Program-made: the position numbers and the translations under genes | NCBI GenBank assembly: GCA_002345825.1 | Contig: DDWD01000163.1 | Coordinates: 1-47,268, forward strand | Origin: Bacteroidales bacterium UBA2295 | GTDB lineage: Bacteria; Bacteroidota; Bacteroidia; Bacteroidales; Tenuifilaceae | Length of the DNA: 47,268 nucleotides | Reading direction: 5' to 3' | Notes under the pieces: model-generated | The model's input: the letters and a program-made list of their open reading frames with translations, nothing else | The model's database searches: none | What the model was told of the DNA's origin: nothing | Shown here: positions 1 to 9,164 of the stretch, piece by piece | Layout: each line of letters begins with the position of its first letter | Position numbering within the stretch: the first letter of the stretch is position 1

Positions 1-622
1 TACCAGCAACCACATCATCGCCCGAAGCGATATCGACATTATCGACAGTAGCAGAAACATTTCCATTACCACCTACTACCGAGAAGGTTACGCTGTAAGT
101 ATCCTGAGGTATTGCCTCAAACTCAACGGTAACCTCTGCGTTGGCAGCGAGACTGGCAATTGTGAACTCGTTGGTTATGTTATCGGCAACCGGCGTGCCG
201 TTTAAAGTCCACTCCTTAACCTGATAGTTTGGTGCAGGTTCGGCGGTAAACACAACCTGGCTACCAGCAACCACATCATCGCCCGAAGCGATATCGGAAC
301 CATCAACTGCTGCGCTAATATTGCCCATTCCGTCAGCTACCGAGAAGGTTACGCTGTAAGTATCCTGAGGTATTGCCTCAAACTCAACGGTAACCTCTGC
401 GTTGGCAGCGAGACTGGCAATTGTGAACTCGTTGGTTGTATTATCGGCAACAGGAGTGCCGTTTAAAGCCCACACCTTAACCTGATAGCTTGTTGCGGGG
501 TCGGCGGTAAACACAACCTGGCTACCAGCAACCACATCATCGCCCGAGGCGATATCGACATTATCGACAATAGCAGAAACATTTCCATTGCCACCTACTA
601 CCGAGAAGGTTACAGTATGCTT
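1..622 (-). repeat. 261-bp tandem coding repeats of the adhesin
   Basis: The motif taccagcaaccacatcatcg recurs at 1, 262 and 523, an exact period of 261 bp (87 codons). About two and a half units are visible. Each encodes an InlB/PF18998-like module with VTFSV, IASGDDVVAGSQVVFTA, EWTLNGTPVADN and FTIASLAANAEVTVEFEA. Blocks of roughly 95 bp are identical between adjacent units, while the segment at 30-95 matches the unit at 552-617 better than its direct neighbour. The array continues past base 1. Confidence 0.93.
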
Positions 623-3600
623 AACTTCATCGGCTTGGGTAACGGTAACAACCCAATCTTTAGATGTTGAACCATCTTGAGCCGTTACAACGTAGGTTAC
701 AGGCGAGGTGAAATCGTTAGCAGTAACGCCACTTTCCTGAGCCACGTCATTTACCTTGGCAGTTGCCCCATTGGAAAGGGTGAAACTAGCAACCAGCGCA
801 GTAACATCGGCATTGTGATCAACCTCAACTTCAATGATTCCATCGCCAATTACAGCATTACCAGTTTGCTCGGCAAAGCTAAATGAAAGGATATTAGCTT
901 CGTTACTAGGCTGATCGGAAACTGTAACCTTGAAGTAGCTAACGGTACTCTCGTTTTCTGCAGTCACTGTTGCCAGAACAACATCGCCATCAGCAAGTGT
1001 TTGTGTTGCTAGGTTTGCAGCCTCAACCACTGTCCCGTTAAGCTTAACCTCAACGGTGGCGTTGGCATTAGTAGTAGCAACCTCAATGCCGTCAAAATTG
1101 GTAAAATCAACAACATTTAGCGTAGCACCCGCATCAGCAATAAGATCGTTAACCTTTAAGCCAGTTAGGCTAAGAACGCTTTGTCCGCCCAGGGTAAAGG
1201 TTGATAATGACGCATCGTTGCTATACAATTCAAAATCGGCCAGGCTTCGCGAGGTGATTTGAGGTGTTCCACTATACTCACCAACTATCGCAACAAGCGA
1301 TTTCAATTTCCCTTCGGGTATTTGCTGATCAATGTAATCGACCTCCGAAAAGCCGGTACGGAAAGTAATCTCACTGGCAGATGGATCGGTTACAATATAG
1401 TTGCTATACCCTGAGAAGTTACCCGTTTCGGCAAAATCAGCATCGCTAATCTTTATCAGCTTCGACTGATCGTCGGTGGAAATGGCATCAACTGTTCTGG
1501 TAAACGGAATCACATCGGCAGTTTTGGTTGGAACACCCGGGTCGGCCAAAGGGATAACCTGAATAATACCACTATATGTAGATTTTTTGGCCACCAAACC
1601 GGTTACCACATCACCTATAGTATAAGCAGAGGTTATTACAGCCAAATCGTCGTCGATAAGTACGGCTGCTGCATCATCCTGAATATACTTCTGGTTTCTG
1701 TTCTCACGGGTAAAAGTTACCACTGCCTCACCATCGAAGCGGAACTCAATGTTCTCGTCGAATCCTCTGATGGTAAGGATATCAGTAACCACAGGACGAA
1801 TGGTGAACTGACCGCTCTCGCTAGAGTAGGTATCGCTGTCGGAATCCTTTAAGCGAAGCTTATATTCCTTGGCAAAAACTGCATCGACTGGTAAAGTCAC
1901 TGTTGCTGATTCAGCTGTTGCATCGATATTATCAGCAATCGTATTCCACTGAGATGCTGAGGGTGTCCAAAGCTCAACATTTATGTTTGCAACATTCTCG
2001 GTGGTCCAGGTTACCTGTACATCGTCGCCAGCATAGTAAACCTCGCCGGTGTAGGTGGAAGTTAGCGTAACCACTGGTGCCGATGCACTTAGGGTTGTAA
2101 ACGTTACGCTGGCAGGAGCAGACATCTTATTACCAGCCTCATCCTCAAGCGCATCAATGGTGAGCGTGTACTGAGTATCAAAATCCAGCTCGGCATTGGG
2201 AACTATTGATATCACATTGTCGGAAATGGTTGCGCTAAACGGAACGGCATCGGATCCTGCAAATGTGATTAGCCCAGCTACATTAGAATTATCAACCGCA
2301 ACCCCGCTGCTTACAAACACAGGCTCATTAAAGTCAATGGTTGGGTTAACCGTGGTTAGCACATCGGTAGCACCGTTGGCAGGGGTAAAGGTTGGTTCTG
2401 GTGCGGTGGTATCAACGTAACCATCCCAATCAAAATTATCAATCATAATCCTTTCGGTAGTGCCAGTGTTAGCAACCTCGATAAGGATATTAGTCTTCTC
2501 GCTATTGATGGTTGCACTATAGGTATACCAGTCGCTGGTAGTTAGAAGGTCTCCATTAATATTTGCTAAGCCAACCCATGTAGTACCGCCATCAACAGAA
2601 TATTTCACAGTATAGTCGGGTATTGGGCTTCCATCCCATCTTCTCACTTTTAAAGAGAAGTCGGCAACACCACCATCGGCAACTGTAATTAATGCCTTAG
2701 CACCAGCAGCATTACGAATTCTCAAGGAGTAAGAGCCAAGCGCTCCAGCAAACCCATCCTGGGCTGCATCACCATTTCTCATCACATTGGTACCCTGAAT
2801 GGTAACTCCCAAATCGCTATAAGTATGATTTCCATAACTACTTAAACCGGACGAAGCAACATCCTCAGTCCAATTACCCTCAATTTCAAAATCAACAAAT
2901 TCCGAAGGAACAGGAATATCGGCTAGCGTTACCATAATGGTAACCTCCTGCTCGGGCATAGTAAAGGTATACTCTGCGCCCTCGGTTACTTGAGTTGTTG
3001 GAATAACAGCTTCGTCGGCACCCTTCACCTCTATGGACTGGAACTCCTTACCATCCTCGATATTGGCAATGGTAACGGTTACCTCATCATCCTTAAAGGC
3101 CTCGGTGACTGGTGAGGTGGAAATATCGGCTGTACCGCCCACCACAGCGGCAATAGTTATTGGGTAGGCCACAGGCGAATTATCAACAACCGTTACAGTT
3201 AGCGCTGCGGGGTTACCCACATCGAAAGTGATATCGAAAACAACATCGCCAACTGCCACTTCGCTAAAGTATCCTTCAAGGATGGTAAGGGTTGCCGTTG
3301 CTCCATCGATATCGGTTACGGTATAGTCATCGGTTAGAGCCAACTCGGTGGCACCAACCTTAACCGATGATATTTCGGTTGCATCATTCCAAGTAACCGT
3401 AGTGGTTACATTGGCGGGTGCATACTTATCGAACTCAGCAGCAACAGGATTAATGGTTGCATGGCTGGGCTCGGTATCGATTACCGTTATGGTAAACGTG
3501 GCGGTTTCCCCAATATCAAAAGTAACAACTAGTTCGAACACATCATTTACAGCTGCCCCATCAAAGTAGGACTCGAGGATTGTTAGCTTGTCGCCAGCCA

Positions 3601-6600
3601 CCTGGTAATCGGTATCGGCCACTAAATTATCGCCTCCCTTGCTAACGGATTCAATGCTAGCCGCACCGTTCCAAGCAATGGTAGTTTCCACGTTGGCAGG
3701 ACTCCACAAATCGAAATTAGCAGCAACGGGATCAATTGTGGCGCTATTAATCACATCAACAGCAAGGGCTGCATCGGCTCCCGCGTTGAATGTGAAATCG
3801 AGAGTAACCACATCGCCATGCGAAATTGATTGTCCCTGGAAAAATTCCTGTAATATGGTGAGCGTATTGCCTTCCAGTGTATAGTCGGCTGGCGATGTAA
3901 GAACAGTTGCACCATAGGCTATCTCATCGATTGAAGCAGCATCGTTCCAAGTTATCTCAACAGCAATATCCTGCGGATTTTGAATATCGTAGGTAGATGT
4001 AACTGGAGCAATGGCTGCACTCTCCAGAACCGTTACAGTAAAGGTAGCGGGGTTGCCCACATCAAACGTAATGGTGAATACCAGCTCATCGCCCTCGGCA
4101 GGATCGAGCCCCGCAAGGTAAGCCTGAGCAAAAGTAAGGGTTGTTCCATCGAGCGTGTAGTCGGTATCGAGAACCAGCTCGGTGACACCCATCTCAATTT
4201 TATTGATAACCGAAGCATCGTTCCAAGTAATCTCGATTGCAAGATCGGTTGGGTTATGCTTATCGAAGGTAGCGGCAGCGGGTTCGATCTCAGTATTAAT
4301 AATTGCCGTTTCAATAGCATTCACGGTAAAGGTTACTGGGTCGCCCGTATCGAAAGTGATATCCAAAGCAACGCTTTGTCCCTCTGCGGTTAACTTAGTA
4401 GCTAAGTACTCTTTCTTAATGGTAAGGGTATTGCTCACCAAGGTGTAATGGTCGGTTTCAGTTAAATCTACAGCACCATCATTAATTGTTGCAATATCGG
4501 TTGCTGCATACCACTTAATGGTGGTGGTAACGTTGGTCGGGTTGGTTAGGTCGTAATCACGAGCAGTTGGATTGATAGCTGCTCCGGCATCGGTATCGGC
4601 CCAAAGCTCGTTGATGGTTTTGCCCTCGCCAGCAACGGTAACCGAACGCGATGTGGCAATACTTTCGGCTCCATCAATATCGTTGGTGTAGTACTTATAC
4701 TCGTAAGTGCCATCGGGCAAATTTAGGGTTACGGTGTACCAAGCACCTGATTCGGTTAGCTCCTGAAGTCCTGTGTAGTACCCGCCAAAATCGGCATCGC
4801 CCTTAATATGAGCAGTGGTAAACGCCCCTGCGGGGGTCATATCCACATTAAAGGTTACTGGGTATGTGGGGATTGGTTCGAACTTAGCCCAAAGCTCAAC
4901 ATTGCCAATTGTAGAAATTTGATTTACAACTTCTCCTGTAAACTCGGCGTTGTTGTACCAACCCTCGAAGGTATGACCATCCTTGCTAGCATCTTCTAGA
5001 GTTAAAGGCAGATCGTTAACAGTAAAGGTTGCAGGGTTATCTATATGGTTATCACCTTCATCTAGGTTGTAGGTAAGTGTGTAGTTAACAATCTCAAACT
5101 TGGCCCAAAACGTTTTATTGCCAACGTTGGTAATCTGCGTAATAGGTTCGCCAGAAAACCCATCATTATCGAACCATCCCTCAAAGGTATATCCCTCCTT
5201 GCTAGCATCATCCATAGTGAATGGTAAATCCTCAACAGTAAACGTTGCCGGATTGTCAATGTGGTTATCTCCACCATCAAGATTATAGGTAATGGTATAG
5301 TCGACAATATCCCAAATAGCATACAGGCTAACTTTTGCCGCAGGCATACTAAAGGTTTCGTCAGCTAGATATGTAGTACCTTCACCATCGGCCTGCGTAT
5401 TCCATCCCCCAAATGTGTAGCCATTAAGCGCTAAAGTACTCTGGCCTAACACGGTTACAGCATCACCCACATTGTAATCCGTTGGGTCGACTGGCACGTC
5501 TCCTGTAGCATCAACACTGTTTGCAAAATATTTTACGTAAAAAACAGGTTCTGTATCCAGCGCCTCGAAACCACCAATACGCATTCTGGCTACATTATCG
5601 GCTTGCCCTTCAATAATAATTACTAGTTCATCAGCAGCTAGGGTTTGAGTACTGGAAAAATAGTATTCAAGTGGGCAGTAGTCAACATCATTCTCAAACC
5701 AAGACGCATTTATGGTTTCAATTACTTCATAATCGGCTCCACCATTGGTGGAAACTTTAACAACTCTATCTGCTGTCACAGACCAGTTGCGGATATAGAT
5801 TCGGAAACCGGTTATACCAGTTAATGGACCTTGATTAGTAATAGTAAAATCATCCCTGTTTCTAAAAGTATAACTTGAACCATCATAAGTATCGGATGCA
5901 TCACGGGTTGTGCTTAAGGCTTGGAAATGCCAACCACTCTCTTCGTAAATTTTTTCGCCGTATGTTCCAGCAGCGGTAACTAAATTCCAGTTCTCCTCTA
6001 CAGTAAAACTAGTAGCAAATGGACATACCGAAACAAACTCTAACACGGTTACAGTAGCTGTTACATTTGCAGGATCACCTGACCAGCCTGCGGGAAGGGC
6101 TAGTACGCCAGTTGCTGTGTAATCCGCTGGGGTATTGCCATCGTAGCTAGCTATAGTCCAGTCAATTGTTGCATCGCCCTCTTCGGACTCTGTTCCATAT
6201 ATCTTTACTGTGGAAGCCAGCTGGCTAATCGCGTCAACCTCAGATGTACCATAAATTACACTAATGTCAAAGTTGATCACTTCGGTAGATGCATATATAG
6301 TAGCAGCTGGATTAACTGTAACTGTGGCTGTAACATTCGCGGGGGTTCCAATCCAATAATCGGGAAGAGTTAGAACACCAGTTGCCGTATAGTCGGCTGG
6401 TGTTTCGCCATCGTAGCTGTCTATAGTCCACTCAATGGTTGCTTCGCCTACTTCCCCCTCCGCTCCATTAATTGCAACTGTGGAGGCGAGCTGTGCAATT
6501 GCATCAACCTCTGCTGTAGCATAGTCAACGCTAATATTTAAGTCAACGGACTCTGTGGTAGCGTATACAGTTGCTTCGAAAATATTGATATTATCAACTC

Positions 6601-7876
6601 GCCATCCTGTTGGGCTGTCTGTTGAGTAATACTTAAACGCTAAATAAACATCTGTTCCAACAACCCCGGTAAGATCAATATCCCCTGATGGTGTTTCAAT
6701 TACCGAGCTACCAATTGGACCCACTTCAGGTTGATCAAAAGTAAGTTCAGCCCAAGTATATCCAGTTGGGTCACCTATACCTGGATAGTCGGCAGAATAG
6801 AATAGCTTAAGATAGTTGTTTGCGTCAAGGTCTCCATACTGAGCATAAGTAGAAAAGTTCATAACCTCATTGGCATAGCTATCAAAATTGATTGCTGGTA
6901 GTACTAACCAATGCTCTTCTGGATTCTCACTACCAAAACCATTGGCCATAGCTGAGGAGCTGCTATGAGTCCAAGGCTTGGTTCCATCAACAGAATACAC
7001 ATAGCAATCGCCCAAGTCCACATCAAAGGTTTCCTCGTAGGGTAATGTTGTAGATGCAGGATCGGTAACTGTGTAACTTTTTTCGGATGAAGTGGTTGAC
7101 TCGCCATCAGCATCGTCAGCAAAAACAACATAATAAACAGTTGTACCGTCTGCCTGTGCTGGAATGTCAAGATCACTTGCATAAGTATCCCCAGCACCCA
7201 CTGTCATTGTAATAGTACTTATATAATCTCCAGAAGTTGTACCCCAACGTAACTCTACGTTATTTAGAGCAGCATCTCCCTCGGTAACATCTGCTGAAAC
7301 AGACACTGCGTCAGTGGAAGTTATGTCAACAGCAGGGGTATGGGTGATGTTTGTGATTGAAGGGGGAACTGCGCCTAAATCATAAATTATGATATCATGA
7401 ACATAAACTGCGCTGCTTGCTCCCGCTAACCTTAATTTAACGGGGCTGCTTGTATTCATACTATGTGTATATGTTGCCCCTACTGTTCCAATACTAGAAA
7501 ATGTGACAACATCAACCCAGTCAGCACCCTCAAACTTTTGCAGTTTTATACTTCTTCCAGCACCTCCTGCAACTATTGTAAAAACAACATCTGATACAGA
7601 AGAAACTTCAGGTAGTTCAATTATTCCATTACTTCCTTGCATCTGTACTCTTCCTGTTGAACAATCGCCATTTGCTGAAGCACTACTTTGCACTATACAT
7701 TGTGTCATAAGAACATCGCCAGCGTCTATTGCTTGTGTATATGAGCCATAAGAACTTCGATTTGTCCAATCTTGAATATTCTCATCAATTAAAGGTGTCT
7801 GCCCCCATCCCACTCCACTCCAGAGGAGCATCATGGTGGCAAAAAAAGTTGTTGTGAGTAGATGTTTTACTTTCAT
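1..7876 (-). CDS. Giant secreted multidomain adhesin-like protein, C-terminus beyond window
   Basis: The frame is open from the ATG at 7876 to base 1 (2625 codons, no stop), so the C-terminus is missing. Residues 1-26 form a signal peptide ending in GVGWGQ. Domains in order, by approximate base position: a choice-of-anchor J-like module (7075-6580) with GWRVDNINI; two copies of an unnamed 85-residue beta repeat (6575-6050); a second jelly-roll-like module (6030-5570); three InlB/Listeria-Bacteroides repeats with GYTFEGWF-type motifs (5550-4890); five CBM_X2-like repeats (4590-3180); an anchor-type module (2920-2430); a Big_5-like Ig domain (2420-2090); an OB-like region (1800-1240); a DUF5018-like domain (910-620); and near-identical 87-residue repeats running off the window. 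No enzyme motif was seen. It is probably an exported adhesin or glycan-binding protein; a T9SS tail would lie outside the window. Domain names are by eye. Confidence 0.9.
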   Translation of the reverse strand, partial: MKVKHLLTTTFFATMMLLWSGVGWGQTPLIDENIQDWTNRSSYGSYTQAIDAGDVLMTQCIVQSSASANGDCSTGRVQMQGSNGIIELPEVSSVSDVVFTIVAGGAGRSIKLQKFEGADWVDVVTFSSIGTVGATYTHSMNTSSPVKLRLAGASSAVYVHDIIIYDLGAVPPSITNITHTPAVDITSTDAVSVSADVTEGDAALNNVELRWGTTSGDYISTITMTVGAGDTYASDLDIPAQADGTTVYYVVFADDADGESTTSSEKSYTVTDPASTTLPYEETFDVDLGDCYVYSVDGTKPWTHSSSSAMANGFGSENPEEHWLVLPAINFDSYANEVMNFSTYAQYGDLDANNYLKLFYSADYPGIGDPTGYTWAELTFDQPEVGPIGSSVIETPSGDIDLTGVVGTDVYLAFKYYSTDSPTGWRVDNINIFEATVYATTESVDLNISVDYATAEVDAIAQLASTVAINGAEGEVGEATIEWTIDSYDGETPADYTATGVLTLPDYWIGTPANVTATVTVNPAATIYASTEVINFDISVIYGTSEVDAISQLASTVKIYGTESEEGDATIDWTIASYDGNTPADYTATGVLALPAGWSGDPANVTATVTVLEFVSVCPFATSFTVEENWNLVTAAGTYGEKIYEESGWHFQALSTTRDASDTYDGSSYTFRNRDDFTITNQGPLTGITGFRIYIRNWSVTADRVVKVSTNGGADYEVIETINASWFENDVDYCPLEYYFSSTQTLAADELVIIIEGQADNVARMRIGGFEALDTEPVFYVKYFANSVDATGDVPVDPTDYNVGDAVTVLGQSTLALNGYTFGGWNTQADGEGTTYLADETFSMPAAKVSLYAIWDIVDYTITYNLDGGDNHIDNPATFTVEDLPFTMDDASKEGYTFEGWFDNDGFSGEPITQITNVGNKTFWAKFEIVNYTLTYNLDEGDNHIDNPATFTVNDLPLTLEDASKDGHTFEGWYNNAEFTGEVVNQISTIGNVELWAKFEPIPTYPVTFNVDMTPAGAFTTAHIKGDADFGGYYTGLQELTESGAWYTVTLNLPDGTYEYKYYTNDIDGAESIATSRSVTVAGEGKTINELWADTDAGAAINPTARDYDLTNPTNVTTTIKWYAATDIATINDGAVDLTETDHYTLVSNTLTIKKEYLATKLTAEGQSVALDITFDTGDPVTFTVNAIETAIINTEIEPAAATFDKHNPTDLAIEITWNDASVINKIEMGVTELVLDTDYTLDGTTLTFAQAYLAGLDPAEGDELVFTITFDVGNPATFTVTVLESAAIAPVTSTYDIQNPQDIAVEITWNDAASIDEIAYGATVLTSPADYTLEGNTLTILQEFFQGQSISHGDVVTLDFTFNAGADAALAVDVINSATIDPVAANFDLWSPANVETTIAWNGAASIESVSKGGDNLVADTDYQVAGDKLTILESYFDGAAVNDVFELVVTFDIGETATFTITVIDTEPSHATINPVAAEFDKYAPANVTTTVTWNDATEISSVKVGATELALTDDYTVTDIDGATATLTILEGYFSEVAVGDVVFDITFDVGNPAALTVTVVDNSPVAYPITIAAVVGGTADISTSPVTEAFKDDEVTVTIANIEDGKEFQSIEVKGADEAVIPTTQVTEGAEYTFTMPEQEVTIMVTLADIPVPSEFVDFEIEGNWTEDVASSGLSSYGNHTYSDLGVTIQGTNVMRNGDAAQDGFAGALGSYSLRIRNAAGAKALITVADGGVADFSLKVRRWDGSPIPDYTVKYSVDGGTTWVGLANINGDLLTTSDWYTYSATINSEKTNILIEVANTGTTERIMIDNFDWDGYVDTTAPEPTFTPANGATDVLTTVNPTIDFNEPVFVSSGVAVDNSNVAGLITFAGSDAVPFSATISDNVISIVPNAELDFDTQYTLTIDALEDEAGNKMSAPASVTFTTLSASAPVVTLTSTYTGEVYYAGDDVQVTWTTENVANINVELWTPSASQWNTIADNIDATAESATVTLPVDAVFAKEYKLRLKDSDSDTYSSESGQFTIRPVVTDILTIRGFDENIEFRFDGEAVVTFTRENRNQKYIQDDAAAVLIDDDLAVITSAYTIGDVVTGLVAKKSTYSGIIQVIPLADPGVPTKTADVIPFTRTVDAISTDDQSKLIKISDADFAETGNFSGYSNYIVTDPSASEITFRTGFSEVDYIDQQIPEGKLKSLVAIVGEYSGTPQITSRSLADFELYSNDASLSTFTLGGQSVLSLTGLKVNDLIADAGATLNVVDFTNFDGIEVATTNANATVEVKLNGTVVEAANLATQTLADGDVVLATVTAENESTVSYFKVTVSDQPSNEANILSFSFAEQTGNAVIGDGIIEVEVDHNADVTALVASFTLSNGATAKVNDVAQESGVTANDFTSPVTYVVTAQDGSTSKDWVVTVTQADEVKHTVTFSVVGGNGNVSAIVDNVDIASGDDVVAGSQVVFTADPATSYQVKVWALNGTPVADNTTNEFTIASLAANAEVTVEFEAIPQDTYSVTFSVADGMGNISAAVDGSDIASGDDVVAGSQVVFTAEPAPNYQVKEWTLNGTPVADNITNEFTIASLAANAEVTVEFEAIPQDTYSVTFSVVGGNGNVSATVDNVDIASGDDVVAG

Positions 7877-8135
7877 AATCGGTTTGTTTTTGGTTTGTAA
7901 TAGTTTTATCTAGGTTTTACATATACTGCTGCTTCTCCGTGTTTTAAACAGTCGTTAAATTTCAACGCTGCAAAAAAAAGAAAAGGGAGGTCAATATATG
8001 AGGAATAATTTTTATAATCAAATAGGGAACAGCTAATTTTTGGTTAAATGAAAGAGGATGACTAGCTAAGGCAGTGCACACCTATTACAAATTGGCTGAA
8101 CGAATGGTTAAAAGAAAAGAGGTGGAAGATTGGGT

Positions 8136-8258
8136 GACCTGCCTGACTGCCGTCAAAGCAGGCAAGTTGGGTGATTGGATGACCCGCCAGTGGCCTGTCT
8201 ACCCTGCCTACCGAGGCAGGCGACAGGTAGAGCGGGCAGGTTGCCTGCCTCGGAATAC
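8136..8258. repeat. Nested CCTGCCT/AGGCAGG hairpin cluster
   Basis: CCTGTC at 8194-8199 pairs with GACAGG at 8222-8227 and encloses CCTGCCT (8203-8209) pairing with AGGCAGG (8214-8220). A neighbouring GGCAGG/CCTGCC hairpin lies at about 8234-8249, and further CTGCCT/GCAGGCA sequences lie at 8139-8165. A related hairpin (CTGTCTGCC...GGCAGG) occurs at about 26243-26264 inside the inverted-repeat element. These look like dispersed intergenic palindromes. Confidence 0.75.
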
Positions 8259-8448
8259 GAAGTATAACGAGGGATGATAGAACTACCTTTCCTGTTTTGT
8301 GCACCACATCGACGCCCCAAAAACGCATTGCTGGTAATCAATAATTTACGTAAATAATATTTGGAATTTGGGTGACCCATTGCAAATTCTAAGTGCGTAA
8401 TGGTCTAATTTACCTACCCATGACAGCCCGGCTAATTGTCAAGCTGAA

Positions 8449-8905
8449 ATGCTTGGTCAAGCAGACTGGTTTCAAACCCTATCAATTCCCCTACTTTCTT
8501 TTGCTGCCACCAAAAGAAAGATAGCAAAGAAAAGTCACCGCTGCCAGAGCGGTCTCTTGAACTCTACGGCCGAGCGGATTTGGCCTACGGAGCGCAATCG
8601 CTTTTATTCGGGTTGGCTTTCACCCAATAGCATACGGCTGGAGGCATTTGGATTCAACCCATCAGACCATGCATCGCAGCGCTCCTCAATACCCCTCCCG
8701 GCCATCCGCTCAGCTCTTGAGTTCTACGATCCCCCTCAGGATGCGGAAACGGGGCTCCGATCGTTACCTTGCCATGCGCGGGGCATTGCAAAACGGCGGG
8801 GGTTCAGCAGGGCGGGCTGCAGCATCCCTGTAAAGGCCCGCCTGACCACGGTAGTCGGGCAGGGATTGTTTGCTTACTTCATCATCAAGGATAAAGTAAG
8901 GGAGG
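8449..8905. repeat. Decayed dispersed element, related to the element at 26.4-26.8 kb
   Basis: The stretch contains CTTTCTTTTG paired with CAAAAGAAAG (8498-8520) and a second hairpin around atcatcaaggataaagtaag (8881-8900). The module at 8863-8900 aligns with 26688-26725, sharing the order GATT, TTTG, TTACTT, TCATCAAGGA and AAAGTAA. A GCAAAACGG plus CGGGGG phrase is shared between about 8788 and 26465. This suggests two diverged copies of one non-coding repeat family. The long plus-strand frame across it is probably incidental. Confidence 0.5.
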
Positions 8906-9079
8906 ATTATAGCAATCTCCCAGTATATAGACGATCTCCATTAAGAAAGTAGAATCAAGGGAATATGAATCAAAGCAACAAGACTATTACTATCTTGATG
9001 TGGGTGACCCATGCACAAAACAGGAGTGATTGGAGGATTGAACTACCTTTGATAGTCAGGTTGGAGGATTGGATATAAA

Positions 9080-9121
9080 CCCAGACATCCCTCTCGCCAA
9101 GGGGTGAGAGGGATGTCTGGG
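9080..9121. terminator. Perfect 16-bp hairpin downstream of the tandem adenylate kinase
   Basis: The arm at 9080-9095 (cccagacatccctctc) is perfectly complementary to 9106-9121, with a 10-base loop. It lies 43 bases past the stop of the minus-strand kinase gene. The flanking T-run is weak on both strands, so it may act as an RNA 3'-end stabiliser or be another palindromic repeat. Confidence 0.65.
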
Positions 9122-9164
9122 CAAATCTTTTCAAAAGTATGAAACGATATAAAATCAGTGGTGA

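Larger units (their letters stand above)
7877..9164. other. Non-coding interval rich in hairpins and decayed repeats
   Basis: The interval separates the adhesin start from the adenylate kinase stop. Open frames here, up to 167 codons on the plus strand, have no recognisable domain, are rich in Arg, Ser and Pro, and coincide with inverted repeats, so I do not call them genes. The phrase GGGTGACC recurs near 8131, 8369 and 9003, aactaccttt recurs near 8280 and 9041, and ggaggattg recurs around 9030-9075. I found no TAnnTTTG box directly upstream of the adhesin. Confidence 0.7.

Noticed and set aside
3980..4448. Plus-strand open frames of up to 137 codons within the adhesin region
   Set aside because: They are antisense shadows of the repetitive minus-strand adhesin, whose frame is open without interruption and gives recognisable domains.
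8136..8258. CRISPR array
   Set aside because: The repeats are nested palindromes of different length without regular spacers or uniform direct repeats, and no cas gene is present.
8449..8952. A 167-codon plus-strand frame as a gene
   Set aside because: No domain or signal peptide, composition rich in Arg/Ser/Pro, and it covers inverted repeats shared with another intergenic region.
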